DNA from: Vibrio navarrensis
GTDB lineage: Bacteria; Pseudomonadota; Gammaproteobacteria; Enterobacterales; Vibrionaceae
NCBI RefSeq assembly: GCF_015767675.1
Contig: NZ_CP065218.1
Coordinates: 1,331,397 to 1,395,396, forward strand
Length of the DNA: 64,000 bases
Direction of reading: 5' to 3'
Below, piece by piece: positions 16,707 to 24,258 of the stretch. The translations under genes were made by a program, and so were the position numbers. Positions within the stretch are counted from its first letter, which is position 1. Each line of letters starts with the position of its first letter. Below the pieces are notes generated by a model. It ran no database searches. It was not told the DNA's origin and saw only the letters and a list, made by a program, of their open reading frames with translations.

Positions 16707-17711
16707 TCAGGCTGCGCTGTTTCCCTTGATTGTACTGAGTAGTGGCTTTTGTGCAATCTCATTGGGAGTGATGCCGAATGTACGCTTAAAGGCATTGGTG
16801 AAATTGGATGGATGATGGTAGCCCGCCTCATACGCTGCTTCGGTGACGCTGATCAATCCACGTTCAAGCTGAATTTTGGCGATGTTCAAACGGCGATGAC
16901 GAATATAGCCGCTGATGGTCAAGTTGAGCGCCTGTTTAAAGTGGCGTTGTAAATTGGACACGCTCATGGAAAAGCGCTTGGCCAAGTGAGTCAGGTCGAG
17001 CGGCTGGTGCAAATTTGCATCAATGTAAGAGAGGATCTGTTCGATTTTGTGATAGTCATGATGTGGCTCTGAAGTAGGGCGCTCGAAGTTTTGCTCATTC
17101 AGTAAATTTAAGGACTGTGCGATCAACAAATGAGACTGGCACTCCAGTTGTAGCTTTTGCTGTAAAGAGCCGCAGACCGACATAGCGAGGATGGCGCTGA
17201 TGGCTTTTGCCATGTTTTCTGCAAAAGGCAGTTCGCAGCAGGCCAAATGATGCGAAAGAAAGTGAGCAATCGGTTCGTCGCCGCTTAAACGGTGCTTTAA
17301 CCAATCGGGATGAATAGCAATATTGAGCTTTTTGATCTGATTGTTGGCGAGCAGAGTGCGTCTGAACGTGGTCGGTTGGGCTAGATTGATCACCATCGCT
17401 TTTGGCTGTTCAGCAGCACAGAGCTCAAACTCGCGGTTATCAAAACCAAATTTTACTTTGCCGCTAATCAAAAACACCAAGTTCAGGCATGGCTGCGCGG
17501 TTGAGACGATTTCGCTCTCTTTGAGTTCGGTGCTGATACTGCCTTGCAAGGCAATTGAATCTGCGTAGCGGTAGTTGAGAAACTGGCCTTCAACCAGTAC
17601 CGTATTGGCAGAGTTCCCCTTGGTAATAATTTGTTGTTGACCTGGTTCTCCAATTTGCTCGGTTAGGGCAATTTTTCTTCTTCTTTCTCGATTTCTTACC
17701 ACTCGCGCCAT
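16707..17711 (-). CDS. AraC-family regulator of the divergent TonB receptor
   Basis: A 334-residue regulator. The C-terminal 100 residues carry the double helix-turn-helix: LDLTHLAKRFSMSVSNLQRHFKQ, then GLISVTEAAYEAGYHHPSNFTNAFKRTFGITPNE. The N-terminal part (about 40-200) is a cupin-like ligand-sensing region, probably for a siderophore. A strong AGGAAAGG precedes the ATG. It is divergent from the TonB-dependent receptor with 128 bases between them, the classic layout of a siderophore-responsive activator such as desR/desA or PchR/fptA. Iron-dependent expression is likely because a Fur box sits in the shared region. Confidence 0.85.
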   Translation of the reverse strand: MARVVRNRERRRKIALTEQIGEPGQQQIITKGNSANTVLVEGQFLNYRYADSIALQGSISTELKESEIVSTAQPCLNLVFLISGKVKFGFDNREFELCAAEQPKAMVINLAQPTTFRRTLLANNQIKKLNIAIHPDWLKHRLSGDEPIAHFLSHHLACCELPFAENMAKAISAILAMSVCGSLQQKLQLECQSHLLIAQSLNLLNEQNFERPTSEPHHDYHKIEQILSYIDANLHQPLDLTHLAKRFSMSVSNLQRHFKQALNLTISGYIRHRRLNIAKIQLERGLISVTEAAYEAGYHHPSNFTNAFKRTFGITPNEIAQKPLLSTIKGNSAA

Positions 17712-17790
17712 TTTGACCTTTCCTCATAACTCAAAGGCGATTTTGCATAAGCAAATCCGCTTCCTGTTCATAGAAATGAAACTTATCATA

Positions 17791-17809
17791 ACTGCGAATT
17801 ATTATCATT
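17791..17809. promoter_or_regulatory. Fur box between the AraC regulator and TonB receptor genes
   Basis: ACTGCGAATTATTATCATT matches 15 of 18 informative positions of AATGATAATNATTATCATT; the right half is perfect. It lies 31 bases before the receptor start. Confidence 0.65.
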
Positions 17810-17839
17810 ATCACACTATTTTAAATTGGAATCTTTTAA

Positions 17840-19843
17840 ATGGAAAAACGTCATAATCGTCAGTTCCGACCTTCTGCTCTTTGTCTTGCAATCGGTCTGA
17901 TTATGTCAGGACACAGTTTTGCTCAAGAAAATGCAAGTGATGAACGCGTCGTTGTTTGGGGAACGCACGTTTCCAGCAACACAGAATCGATGGTGTCGGA
18001 CGACATCTCACTTAAGCAAGCGGATCATATGTCGGATCTGCTGCGCGAGATCCCGGGCGTGGATGTTGGTGGAACGCACTCCGTGAACCAGCGCATCACA
18101 ATTCGTGGTCTTGGGGAAACGGATCTGGATATTCGTTTGGACGGTGCATCACAACATGCCAACATGTTTCACCACGTCGGTAACTTAACGCTCAACCCAG
18201 ACATCTTAAAAGCGGCGGAGATTCAAGTGGGGAACAACTCTGTTGCCCAAAACGGGCTAGGAGGCTCAGTCTATTTTGAAACCAAAGATGCTCGCGATTT
18301 GCTGCGCTATGACGAGTCGTTTGGCGTTCGTGTGTATGGCGGCTACGCCAGCAATGACAGCCAGCAGAGATCACTGACACTTTACGGCCTGCTCGGTGAG
18401 CCGCTTGATTACATGCTGTATGCCAACTATGTGACCCGTGATGATTTCAAAGACGGAAATGGCGACACCACGTTTGGTAGTGCGGGTGATGTTTACAATA
18501 TTCTCGGTAAGTTAGGCTATGAGATCAGCAATCTGCATCGCTTGGAACTGAGCTACGATTTGTATCGTGATGAGGGCGATTACAGCCCAAGACCTGATAT
18601 GTCGGGCGGTGCAAACCAAGGCTTGTCTCAGGATAAGTTGATTCCGACGGAGTACAACCGTGACACGGTGACGTTGGGTTATGAACTGCGCGGTGACAAA
18701 CATCAAGGCAAAGTGACGCTCTACACCACTAAAACCAAAATTACGCGTGATGAATCTGTCATGGCAGGACAATGGCAACTTAACCGAGTTGGCAAAAACT
18801 CGGCGGAAAACCAAAACGATGGTGTAAATGCGAAGTTTGTATCGAATTTTGACCTGGCTGAGCGCAGAAATGCGCTGACATACGGTTTTGATTACATGGA
18901 TAAAACCTCGTCATCAACCTATGTTGGTAAGCAATTTATGAAAGAAAGTGCCAAGTCTTTCGCCCTGTTTGTGGAGGATCAAGTTTGGTTGACGGAGCGT
19001 TTCTCCATCACCGCAGGTCTGCGCTCAGACGACTATAAACGCGAAGCAACAACAGGAACTCATAAGTTTGATGATGTGACTTGGGCTCTAGCTACCGAGT
19101 GGCAAGCAAGCGACACTTGGAGCGTATTTGCCAGCACTCGCTCCTTGTTCAAAGGCCCTGAACTGATGGAAACCTTTGTCGCTTTTCAAGACGTTGCTTA
19201 CCTCGCCGATGATATTAAAGCGGAAACCGGGCAAAACACGCAAGGGGGTGTGAAATTTAATCAGCGTGTCGATAAACACGCGTTTGGCGCCAATCTGACG
19301 CTGTTTAAAACCGATATTGATGACTATATAGCCGAAGCGTACGATAAGGCTACAGAGTCATACCTTTACTACAACATGGCTGATGTGGAGATCAAAGGTT
19401 TCGAAGCGGCCGTTTCATACGGTTATGACGCTTTCAACGGTAAGCTTTCCTACGCCAAATCTGATATCAAGAACAAACAGACAGGTGGTGTAGTATTAGC
19501 GCCAAATCTACGCAGTATGGATGTGGGTGATAGTATCGCACTTAACCTAGATTACTATGCAGCGTCATGGGATGTGCTATTGGGGTGGAGCTCAATGTTG
19601 GTACTTGAGGAAGACAACGTCTCGGCTGGCGCACCAGTGAAAGAAGCGTACAACACTCACAATCTCTACGCGCAGTGGATCCCGCAGAAAGTCGATGGTT
19701 TGACCGTGACCTTTGGTATCGACAATCTGTTTGATGAGACCTACACCTCGCACGCGTCTCGCTCTGGGGTTGCCAGAGGATTTACCTTAGACGACTACGA
19801 ACCGGGCCGAAACATCAAACTTTCTGCGGCCTACCAATTCTAA
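17840..19843 (+). CDS. TonB-dependent outer-membrane siderophore/haem receptor
   Basis: A 667-residue outer-membrane receptor that would bring an iron chelate into the periplasm using TonB energy. Signal peptide ends near GHSFA; a TonB-box-like ERVVVWGT follows. The plug domain (about 30-150) has LLREIPGVDVGG and the conserved IRGLGETDLDIRLDG segment. The barrel fills the rest and ends in the expected aromatic residue (AAYQF). A segment FKGPELMETF in the barrel resembles the FRAP box of haem receptors, so haem is an alternative to a hydroxamate siderophore. The AraC neighbour and the Vct-like importer argue for a siderophore. A DesA-like role in ferrioxamine use is possible but unproven. Confidence 0.85.
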   Translation: MEKRHNRQFRPSALCLAIGLIMSGHSFAQENASDERVVVWGTHVSSNTESMVSDDISLKQADHMSDLLREIPGVDVGGTHSVNQRITIRGLGETDLDIRLDGASQHANMFHHVGNLTLNPDILKAAEIQVGNNSVAQNGLGGSVYFETKDARDLLRYDESFGVRVYGGYASNDSQQRSLTLYGLLGEPLDYMLYANYVTRDDFKDGNGDTTFGSAGDVYNILGKLGYEISNLHRLELSYDLYRDEGDYSPRPDMSGGANQGLSQDKLIPTEYNRDTVTLGYELRGDKHQGKVTLYTTKTKITRDESVMAGQWQLNRVGKNSAENQNDGVNAKFVSNFDLAERRNALTYGFDYMDKTSSSTYVGKQFMKESAKSFALFVEDQVWLTERFSITAGLRSDDYKREATTGTHKFDDVTWALATEWQASDTWSVFASTRSLFKGPELMETFVAFQDVAYLADDIKAETGQNTQGGVKFNQRVDKHAFGANLTLFKTDIDDYIAEAYDKATESYLYYNMADVEIKGFEAAVSYGYDAFNGKLSYAKSDIKNKQTGGVVLAPNLRSMDVGDSIALNLDYYAASWDVLLGWSSMLVLEEDNVSAGAPVKEAYNTHNLYAQWIPQKVDGLTVTFGIDNLFDETYTSHASRSGVARGFTLDDYEPGRNIKLSAAYQF

Positions 19844-19902
19844 CAACCTAAATAACCAACGCAGCTGGGGCAATTCGTTTTGTCCCAGCCAGTGAGCAAA
19901 GC

Positions 19903-20193
19903 ATGCTAAAACAACAAACGCGTATTTTCTCTAAGCACGCAGGCAAATATCTGGTGACTCTTTGTCGTCATTTTGCGCGAAAAGTCCCCGCCCAATGGGA
20001 TGAATTTCAAGGTGAAGTGAATTTCCCTGTGGGCACGTCGTTGATGCAAGTGGACGAAGTGACATCGAGCTTAACCATTATTTGTTGTGCGGAAGATGAA
20101 GAAAAACTGGAGAGGCAAAAAGCGACGATCGCCTCGCACGTACAGATGTTTTCTCGCCGCGAAGAGATAGAGCTTATCTGGCAAGATTGCTAA
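19903..20193 (+). CDS. DUF2218 protein of the iron-uptake locus
   Basis: A 96-residue cytoplasmic protein of the DUF2218 family, usually about this size and often encoded next to siderophore genes. The family core KHAGKYLVTLCRHFARKVPAQWD is near the start, and a strand-rich middle section (EGVNFPVG-like, then LTIICCAEDEE) follows. It lies 59 bases after the receptor stop in the same direction, with a good terminator after it, so it is probably the second gene of the receptor unit. Function is unknown; a role in handling incoming iron chelates is inferred only from context. Confidence 0.8.
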   Translation: MLKQQTRIFSKHAGKYLVTLCRHFARKVPAQWDEFQGEVNFPVGTSLMQVDEVTSSLTIICCAEDEEKLERQKATIASHVQMFSRREEIELIWQDC

Positions 20194-20246
20194 ATCAACG
20201 AGTTATCGAGCAACAGCAATATCACTAACAACCATGGCTGGAAACA

Positions 20247-20278
20247 AAAAGCCCCTGAACGTGTGTCAGGGGCTTTTC
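20247..20278 (+). terminator. Strong terminator after the receptor/DUF2218 unit (likely bidirectional)
   Basis: AAAAGCCCCTGA pairs perfectly with TCAGGGGCTTTT across a 7-base loop. A/T runs on both sides let it serve the convergent YgjV gene too. Confidence 0.85.
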
Positions 20279-20298
20279 TAATTCGCTTGCCGTGGCAA

Positions 20299-20547
20299 TT
20301 AGGCTTTCTCAGGCGTCAGAGTTTTTTTTTCCTGTTGCATTTTCGCAAGAAAGTACACGTTGACACATGCAATAAAGCCGTTGGTTACAACCACTGGCCA
20401 TGCATCGATCATCAGACCGTAAGCAGTAAACAGTCCACAGCCGATAAAGTTAAGGACGCGAAGACGCACAATGTCTTTCATCGTTAGCGAAATCGCCACC
20501 ATGATTGAAGCCGCGTAGCCTAGAATTTCAACCATATTCATTTCCAT
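20299..20547 (-). CDS. YgjV-family small inner-membrane protein
   Basis: An 82-residue protein with about three hydrophobic helices (VEILGYAASIMVAISL; LRVLNFIGCGLFTAYGLMI; WPVVVTNGFIACVNVYFLA). This pattern and the short length match the YgjV/Imp-YgjV family of bacterial inner-membrane proteins of unknown function. It also recalls the half-size SWEET/PQ-loop transporters, which assemble as oligomers, but no function should be assigned. AGAGGGT precedes the ATG. Confidence 0.7.
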   Translation of the reverse strand: MEMNMVEILGYAASIMVAISLTMKDIVRLRVLNFIGCGLFTAYGLMIDAWPVVVTNGFIACVNVYFLAKMQQEKKTLTPEKA

Positions 20548-20853
20548 AATTTGACCCTCTTAAATCTTGCCGAATATGTCGGTACCAATTCTTCTCTTCT
20601 TGAGATAAGTGAGGAAGCTCCGTGCCTCGAATGGTCTAATCTTGTTTTGTCTACATTGACTATATCAATGGAAATTCCGTGATGAAAGCCTCAAATCAAG
20701 GTTAAGAGAAGGTTAGCGATTACGCAAACGTTTAGAAAGAAGATACTCAATAACAGGGTTAAATTCGTTTGATCATAATTTGAGGGAATGGATAAGCCGA
20801 TGCCTATTAAATCGATAGCTAGACAGAGCACTAGTCACGCGTATAATTCATTT
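20548..20853. other. Intergenic region, no gene seen
   Basis: About 300 AT-rich bases between divergent small-protein genes. I see no open frame with coding character and no stable hairpin; it presumably holds the two promoters. Confidence 0.5.
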
Positions 20854-20872
20854 AACGATAATTATTCTCATT
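20854..20872. promoter_or_regulatory. Near-consensus Fur box
   Basis: AACGATAATTATTCTCATT matches AATGATAATNATTATCATT at 16 of 18 informative positions, the best Fur site in the window. It ends 9 bases before the start codon of a small membrane-protein gene. Confidence 0.75.
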
Positions 20873-20881
20873 TGGTGCGTT

Positions 20882-21139
20882 ATGTTTTTGCTGATAGCTG
20901 CTTTATTTTCGATCTTATTGGCTTTGAAGCTCAAGATTCGTAAAAAGAATATATTGATCCATTTTTTGCTTAACGTTTTCTTTCTGTTTTGGCTGGGAGA
21001 ACGCTACGCAATCTTCTATCTACTTTTCATGTTCTTCACCAGTCCTATGCTGATTTCACTGAAACGAAGATGGGGGTTTACACAGCAGCTGTACACCTTT
21101 GTCCCTATGCTGTTTGCTTGCGTTTTGTGGATTATCTGA
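20882..21139 (+). CDS. Small iron-regulated membrane protein, unknown function
   Basis: An 85-residue, strongly hydrophobic protein with three likely helices (residues 1-17, 25-50, 70-85) and basic loops (KLKIRKKN; LKRRWGF). There is no lipobox or recognisable family signature. Its start lies 9 bases after a near-consensus Fur box, so it should be expressed only under iron limitation. Charge distribution suggests an inner-membrane protein with the basic loops inside. A role in iron acquisition is an inference from regulation; it may belong to the small accessory membrane proteins seen in several iron-uptake loci. Confidence 0.65.
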   Translation: MFLLIAALFSILLALKLKIRKKNILIHFLLNVFFLFWLGERYAIFYLLFMFFTSPMLISLKRRWGFTQQLYTFVPMLFACVLWII

Positions 21140-21162
21140 TGGGTGGAGTGGAATAAAAAATA

Positions 21163-21477
21163 CTAGACTTGGATATCAAGCAAAGAGCCGATAACGTCGT
21201 TGTTGCGTTCGATAACCGTCGCGCCGACACGATTATAACGTGCAGCTTGGTTGAGCTTCATCAACGCATCTGTGTGATCACCAGAAAAGTTTGCTTTGTC
21301 TATTTTTCCCTCGGCGGGTTTGGTTTCTGCATCTACCCGATTAAAAGCAAGGGGATCCGAAGAAGAGGAAGCAGAAGAAGGTAGGCTATTTTTGTTGAGA
21401 TCAACAGCAGCGTCTTCAGCCATCCGGTTGGATTGCTGAATCATTTGATATCCTGAGTGAATCCCTGAAATCGCCAT
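21163..21477 (-). CDS. Hypothetical protein with flagellar-rod-like ends
   Basis: A 104-residue soluble protein. The start (MAISGIHSGYQMIQQSNRMAEDAAVDLN) and the end (LNQAARYNRVGATVIERNNDVIGSLLDIQV) resemble the paired terminal heptad segments of flagellar axial proteins, with a serine-rich disordered middle (SSASSSSD). This looks like the small Vibrio proteins annotated as hypothetical or as flagellar basal-body rod C-terminal-like. A flagellar role is inferred only from that resemblance. Start supported by an AGGTG-like site. Confidence 0.6.
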   Translation of the reverse strand: MAISGIHSGYQMIQQSNRMAEDAAVDLNKNSLPSSASSSSDPLAFNRVDAETKPAEGKIDKANFSGDHTDALMKLNQAARYNRVGATVIERNNDVIGSLLDIQV

Positions 21478-21571
21478 TGTGCACCTGACTAAAAACTAAT
21501 CTGTTAATACAAGGGTAGTGCGATTTGACAAATCTGGCAACTATACTTTGGTCTCTTTAGCGTAGGTCTCT

Positions 21572-21733
21572 TTATGCAAAAAGCCTAGCCAGTGCATCAC
21601 GCTCTTCTCGGCTTAGAATATCAGTATTGCGTTTTACTAGTGCCAGTTGAATCTCTCCTTGCAAACGTTTTAGCTGCAAAGGAGACAGTTTTTTCAACGC
21701 ATCGCGAAGTTTTTCAAAATCAGTGCTACTCAT
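21572..21733 (-). CDS. 53-aa conserved-looking hypothetical protein
   Basis: Open frame MSSTDFEKLRDALKKLSP… to …LSREERDALARLFA, charged and helical, without membrane segments. The composition and the regular K/L/R/E helices look like genuine coding sequence. A GGAGGGTT-like sequence lies just upstream of the ATG (plus-strand AACCCTCC at 21739-21746), at good spacing. I do not recognise the family. Confidence 0.6.
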   Translation of the reverse strand: MSSTDFEKLRDALKKLSPLQLKRLQGEIQLALVKRNTDILSREERDALARLFA

Positions 21734-21886
21734 GTGTTAACCCTCCGTTTTTCAACGTCCTTTCGGGTAATTGCGCTTTAAGCTAAAGGTATGAGTAGCA
21801 CTATAATTATTGAACGATGTTTTATTGTCCGAAAAATGTCAGAAAGCGTTTAGGTGAGAGTGAAATTTTTTGCTTTGATTTTCGCC

Positions 21887-24061
21887 TCACTTTTCGACTC
21901 GGATGGCAAATTTATTCGCCAAAGAGTGCAGCTCTGACATCATTCGATAAATAAGGTGAAGCTGTTGCAGTACCATACGCACACTGTTCTCGTCATCCTC
22001 ACGCCATTCGCTCAGGCGTTTATCGAGCTCTGCTTCATCATTGATGTCCAATTCGCAGGATTCGCTATGGTGGTAAAGTTGTGCTTGCAGTGCATCCAAA
22101 TGTTGATGAATGACGCGATGCGCATCTAGAACCAGTTGATGTGTGGTTTCATCATCTAAACGCGTGCGATGCGCCCCCAATGCTGAAATGTAGTTGAGCA
22201 TGGCGTGATTAAGGGTGAGAAAACGAAAACTCTCATCGACCGACGTTTGGTACTTGCCCGGCTCGACCAGCATATTACTGATTGCTGAAGATAAATTTGC
22301 ATCGCTGTTATGTGCGTTGCGTCTTGCTATCCGATAGGCCAAGCTGTCTTTTTTGCCGATTCGGTATTGACCAATAATTTGCAGCAGATACTGTTTATTC
22401 GCTTCCACAGCATCCGCCATCACTTTGTGTAAGCGGCGTGATTGCCAATCGGGTAGAATCCAAACCACAGCCGCAACCGCCAGTGCGCAGCCAATTAGTG
22501 TATCAGCAAGTCGTGGGAGAACCACGGCATAACCTTCGCCGAGTTGGTTGAAGCAAAACAGAACCAAGAGGGTGATAAAACCGGTGGCAAACCCATAGTT
22601 GTTGATGCGAAATGCAAAAAACAGCACTCCAGATACCACGATAAATACCAGTTGGCTCTCTTGCGAAGGGAAAAAAGTAAGCAAGGGTACGCCAATGAGC
22701 AAACCAGCAAACGTGCCTGCCACACGAGCTGTCAGCTTCTGTTTAGTGGCACTGTAGTTGGGCTGGCAGACAAATAAGGTGGTCAGCAAAATCCAGTAGC
22801 CGCGCTCAATGCCCATCCCTTGGATGATGCCGTAGCCCGCTGTCAGGGCAATTGCCATGCGAATGGCGTGGCGAAACAGCATCGAATCGCGGTGCATGTT
22901 GGCCTGAATCCGTTGCCACATGGCTTTGAGCGTGTGCGGATTGGTGTCATCTAATACCCCTTCTTCTGGTCTTTCTGCGTCCGGGTTATTGATGTTATTG
23001 AACTGTTTTTCCACCGTCGCCAAGTTATTAAACAGATAGTTAAGTTGGGCCAGTAACCTGTTCCAAGCAGGATTTTTCTGCACTTGCAAATAGCCTAATG
23101 CGTTTTGCAGTTCAGCCAAGGCTAAAATCGACTGCTGACTGTGGGCGTACTCGTTACCAAGGCGCAGCGATTCGGCGATCTCTCGGCATGCATTGGCTTG
23201 GCTTTCGAGTAAATATTTGAAACGGAAGAGAACGTCAGAGCGCTCAAACTGCAGTGCCAGATCTTGGTAGCGATAGTGACTTGAACTTACCCGCTCGTGG
23301 ATGTCCTGAGCAATAAAATAGATGTTAAGGAAGCGATCGCTCGGCCCGTCAATGTGTCCGCGTTTTGAGCGGCTAAGCAGAGTGGTTTTGCAGTTATTTA
23401 ATGCCGTTACCGTTAGGGCGTTGAGCCTCGCCGCTTCAATTCGCATCGGCTGGGGAGTGAGATTGGTGACCGGATGAAACAGCTTGGCCTTGGCATCCAG
23501 GTAATTGGCGAGTTGGCTAAAGACCATGGCCAAACTCTGCTGCACGGGCTGCATTGGCCAAAGGATCTGCCAAATCATCGACATCAGGTAGTACCAAGCG
23601 GCTCCTGACAGCAATAGCAGGGGTTGAAACCAGATATTGGTGCTCTCATGTGCGCCCAGCATGGTGTAAATCGCCAGCAGGAGTGAACCAAAAGCGATGC
23701 TGGCGTATTTGGGCCCCAGCACACCAAGCATGATGAAAGCAAAGGTAGAGATAAACAGGCCGATAGCGAACAGCCAAGGAGTGGCAAAAAGCAGTTCGAT
23801 GGAAAAGGCCGCGATGGCAAAACAGACAAACGTGAGGATGAGGGCTTTGATCCGTCCGCTAAAGCTGTCATCGCTCTCTGCCAGCGCAGCAGCAATAACG
23901 CCAAGAATTAACGGTGTTATCAAGGTATGTTGTTGATAATACCAAGCGGGAATCACCACCCCCAGCAGCGTCAGTAAGATCAGCACACTGTAATTAATGG
24001 TTTTGTTTGCCCAAAAATGGCGAAGCCGGGATCTGAATTTCACACGTATCCTGTGCATCAT
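21887..24061 (-). CDS. yccS: YccS/YhfK-family (FUSC) inner-membrane protein
   Basis: A 724-residue membrane protein with the family's duplicated plan: an N-terminal cluster of about six helices (25-175), a long cytoplasmic helical domain (180-395), a second six-helix cluster (400-535) and a cytoplasmic C-terminal domain. This matches the YccS/YhfK branch of the fusaric-acid-resistance-like (FUSC) superfamily, usually about 700 residues. The motif RVAGTFAGLLIGVPLLTFFP in the second membrane block is characteristic of FUSC proteins. Transport of aromatic acids is known for relatives such as AaeB; the substrate here is unknown. Two adjacent ATGs are possible starts. Confidence 0.85.
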   Translation of the reverse strand: MMHRIRVKFRSRLRHFWANKTINYSVLILLTLLGVVIPAWYYQQHTLITPLILGVIAAALAESDDSFSGRIKALILTFVCFAIAAFSIELLFATPWLFAIGLFISTFAFIMLGVLGPKYASIAFGSLLLAIYTMLGAHESTNIWFQPLLLLSGAAWYYLMSMIWQILWPMQPVQQSLAMVFSQLANYLDAKAKLFHPVTNLTPQPMRIEAARLNALTVTALNNCKTTLLSRSKRGHIDGPSDRFLNIYFIAQDIHERVSSSHYRYQDLALQFERSDVLFRFKYLLESQANACREIAESLRLGNEYAHSQQSILALAELQNALGYLQVQKNPAWNRLLAQLNYLFNNLATVEKQFNNINNPDAERPEEGVLDDTNPHTLKAMWQRIQANMHRDSMLFRHAIRMAIALTAGYGIIQGMGIERGYWILLTTLFVCQPNYSATKQKLTARVAGTFAGLLIGVPLLTFFPSQESQLVFIVVSGVLFFAFRINNYGFATGFITLLVLFCFNQLGEGYAVVLPRLADTLIGCALAVAAVVWILPDWQSRRLHKVMADAVEANKQYLLQIIGQYRIGKKDSLAYRIARRNAHNSDANLSSAISNMLVEPGKYQTSVDESFRFLTLNHAMLNYISALGAHRTRLDDETTHQLVLDAHRVIHQHLDALQAQLYHHSESCELDINDEAELDKRLSEWREDDENSVRMVLQQLHLIYRMMSELHSLANKFAIRVEK

Positions 24062-24258
24062 TGACTAAAACGAAGTGGCTGTCAGTGTAACAGAACAAAG
24101 GTCACGAATTATGACCTAGACACAGAAAAAGTTGCAGTTGCTGGAGAATCCACCAATCAGTGCTTTGGCTGCCAGTGTGGGGATGAATGGCTACATTTTC
24201 TATTGTCATCATGGTATAACCCGACCAAAGCAAAAATGAGACCGAGAGCAATTTGTCC

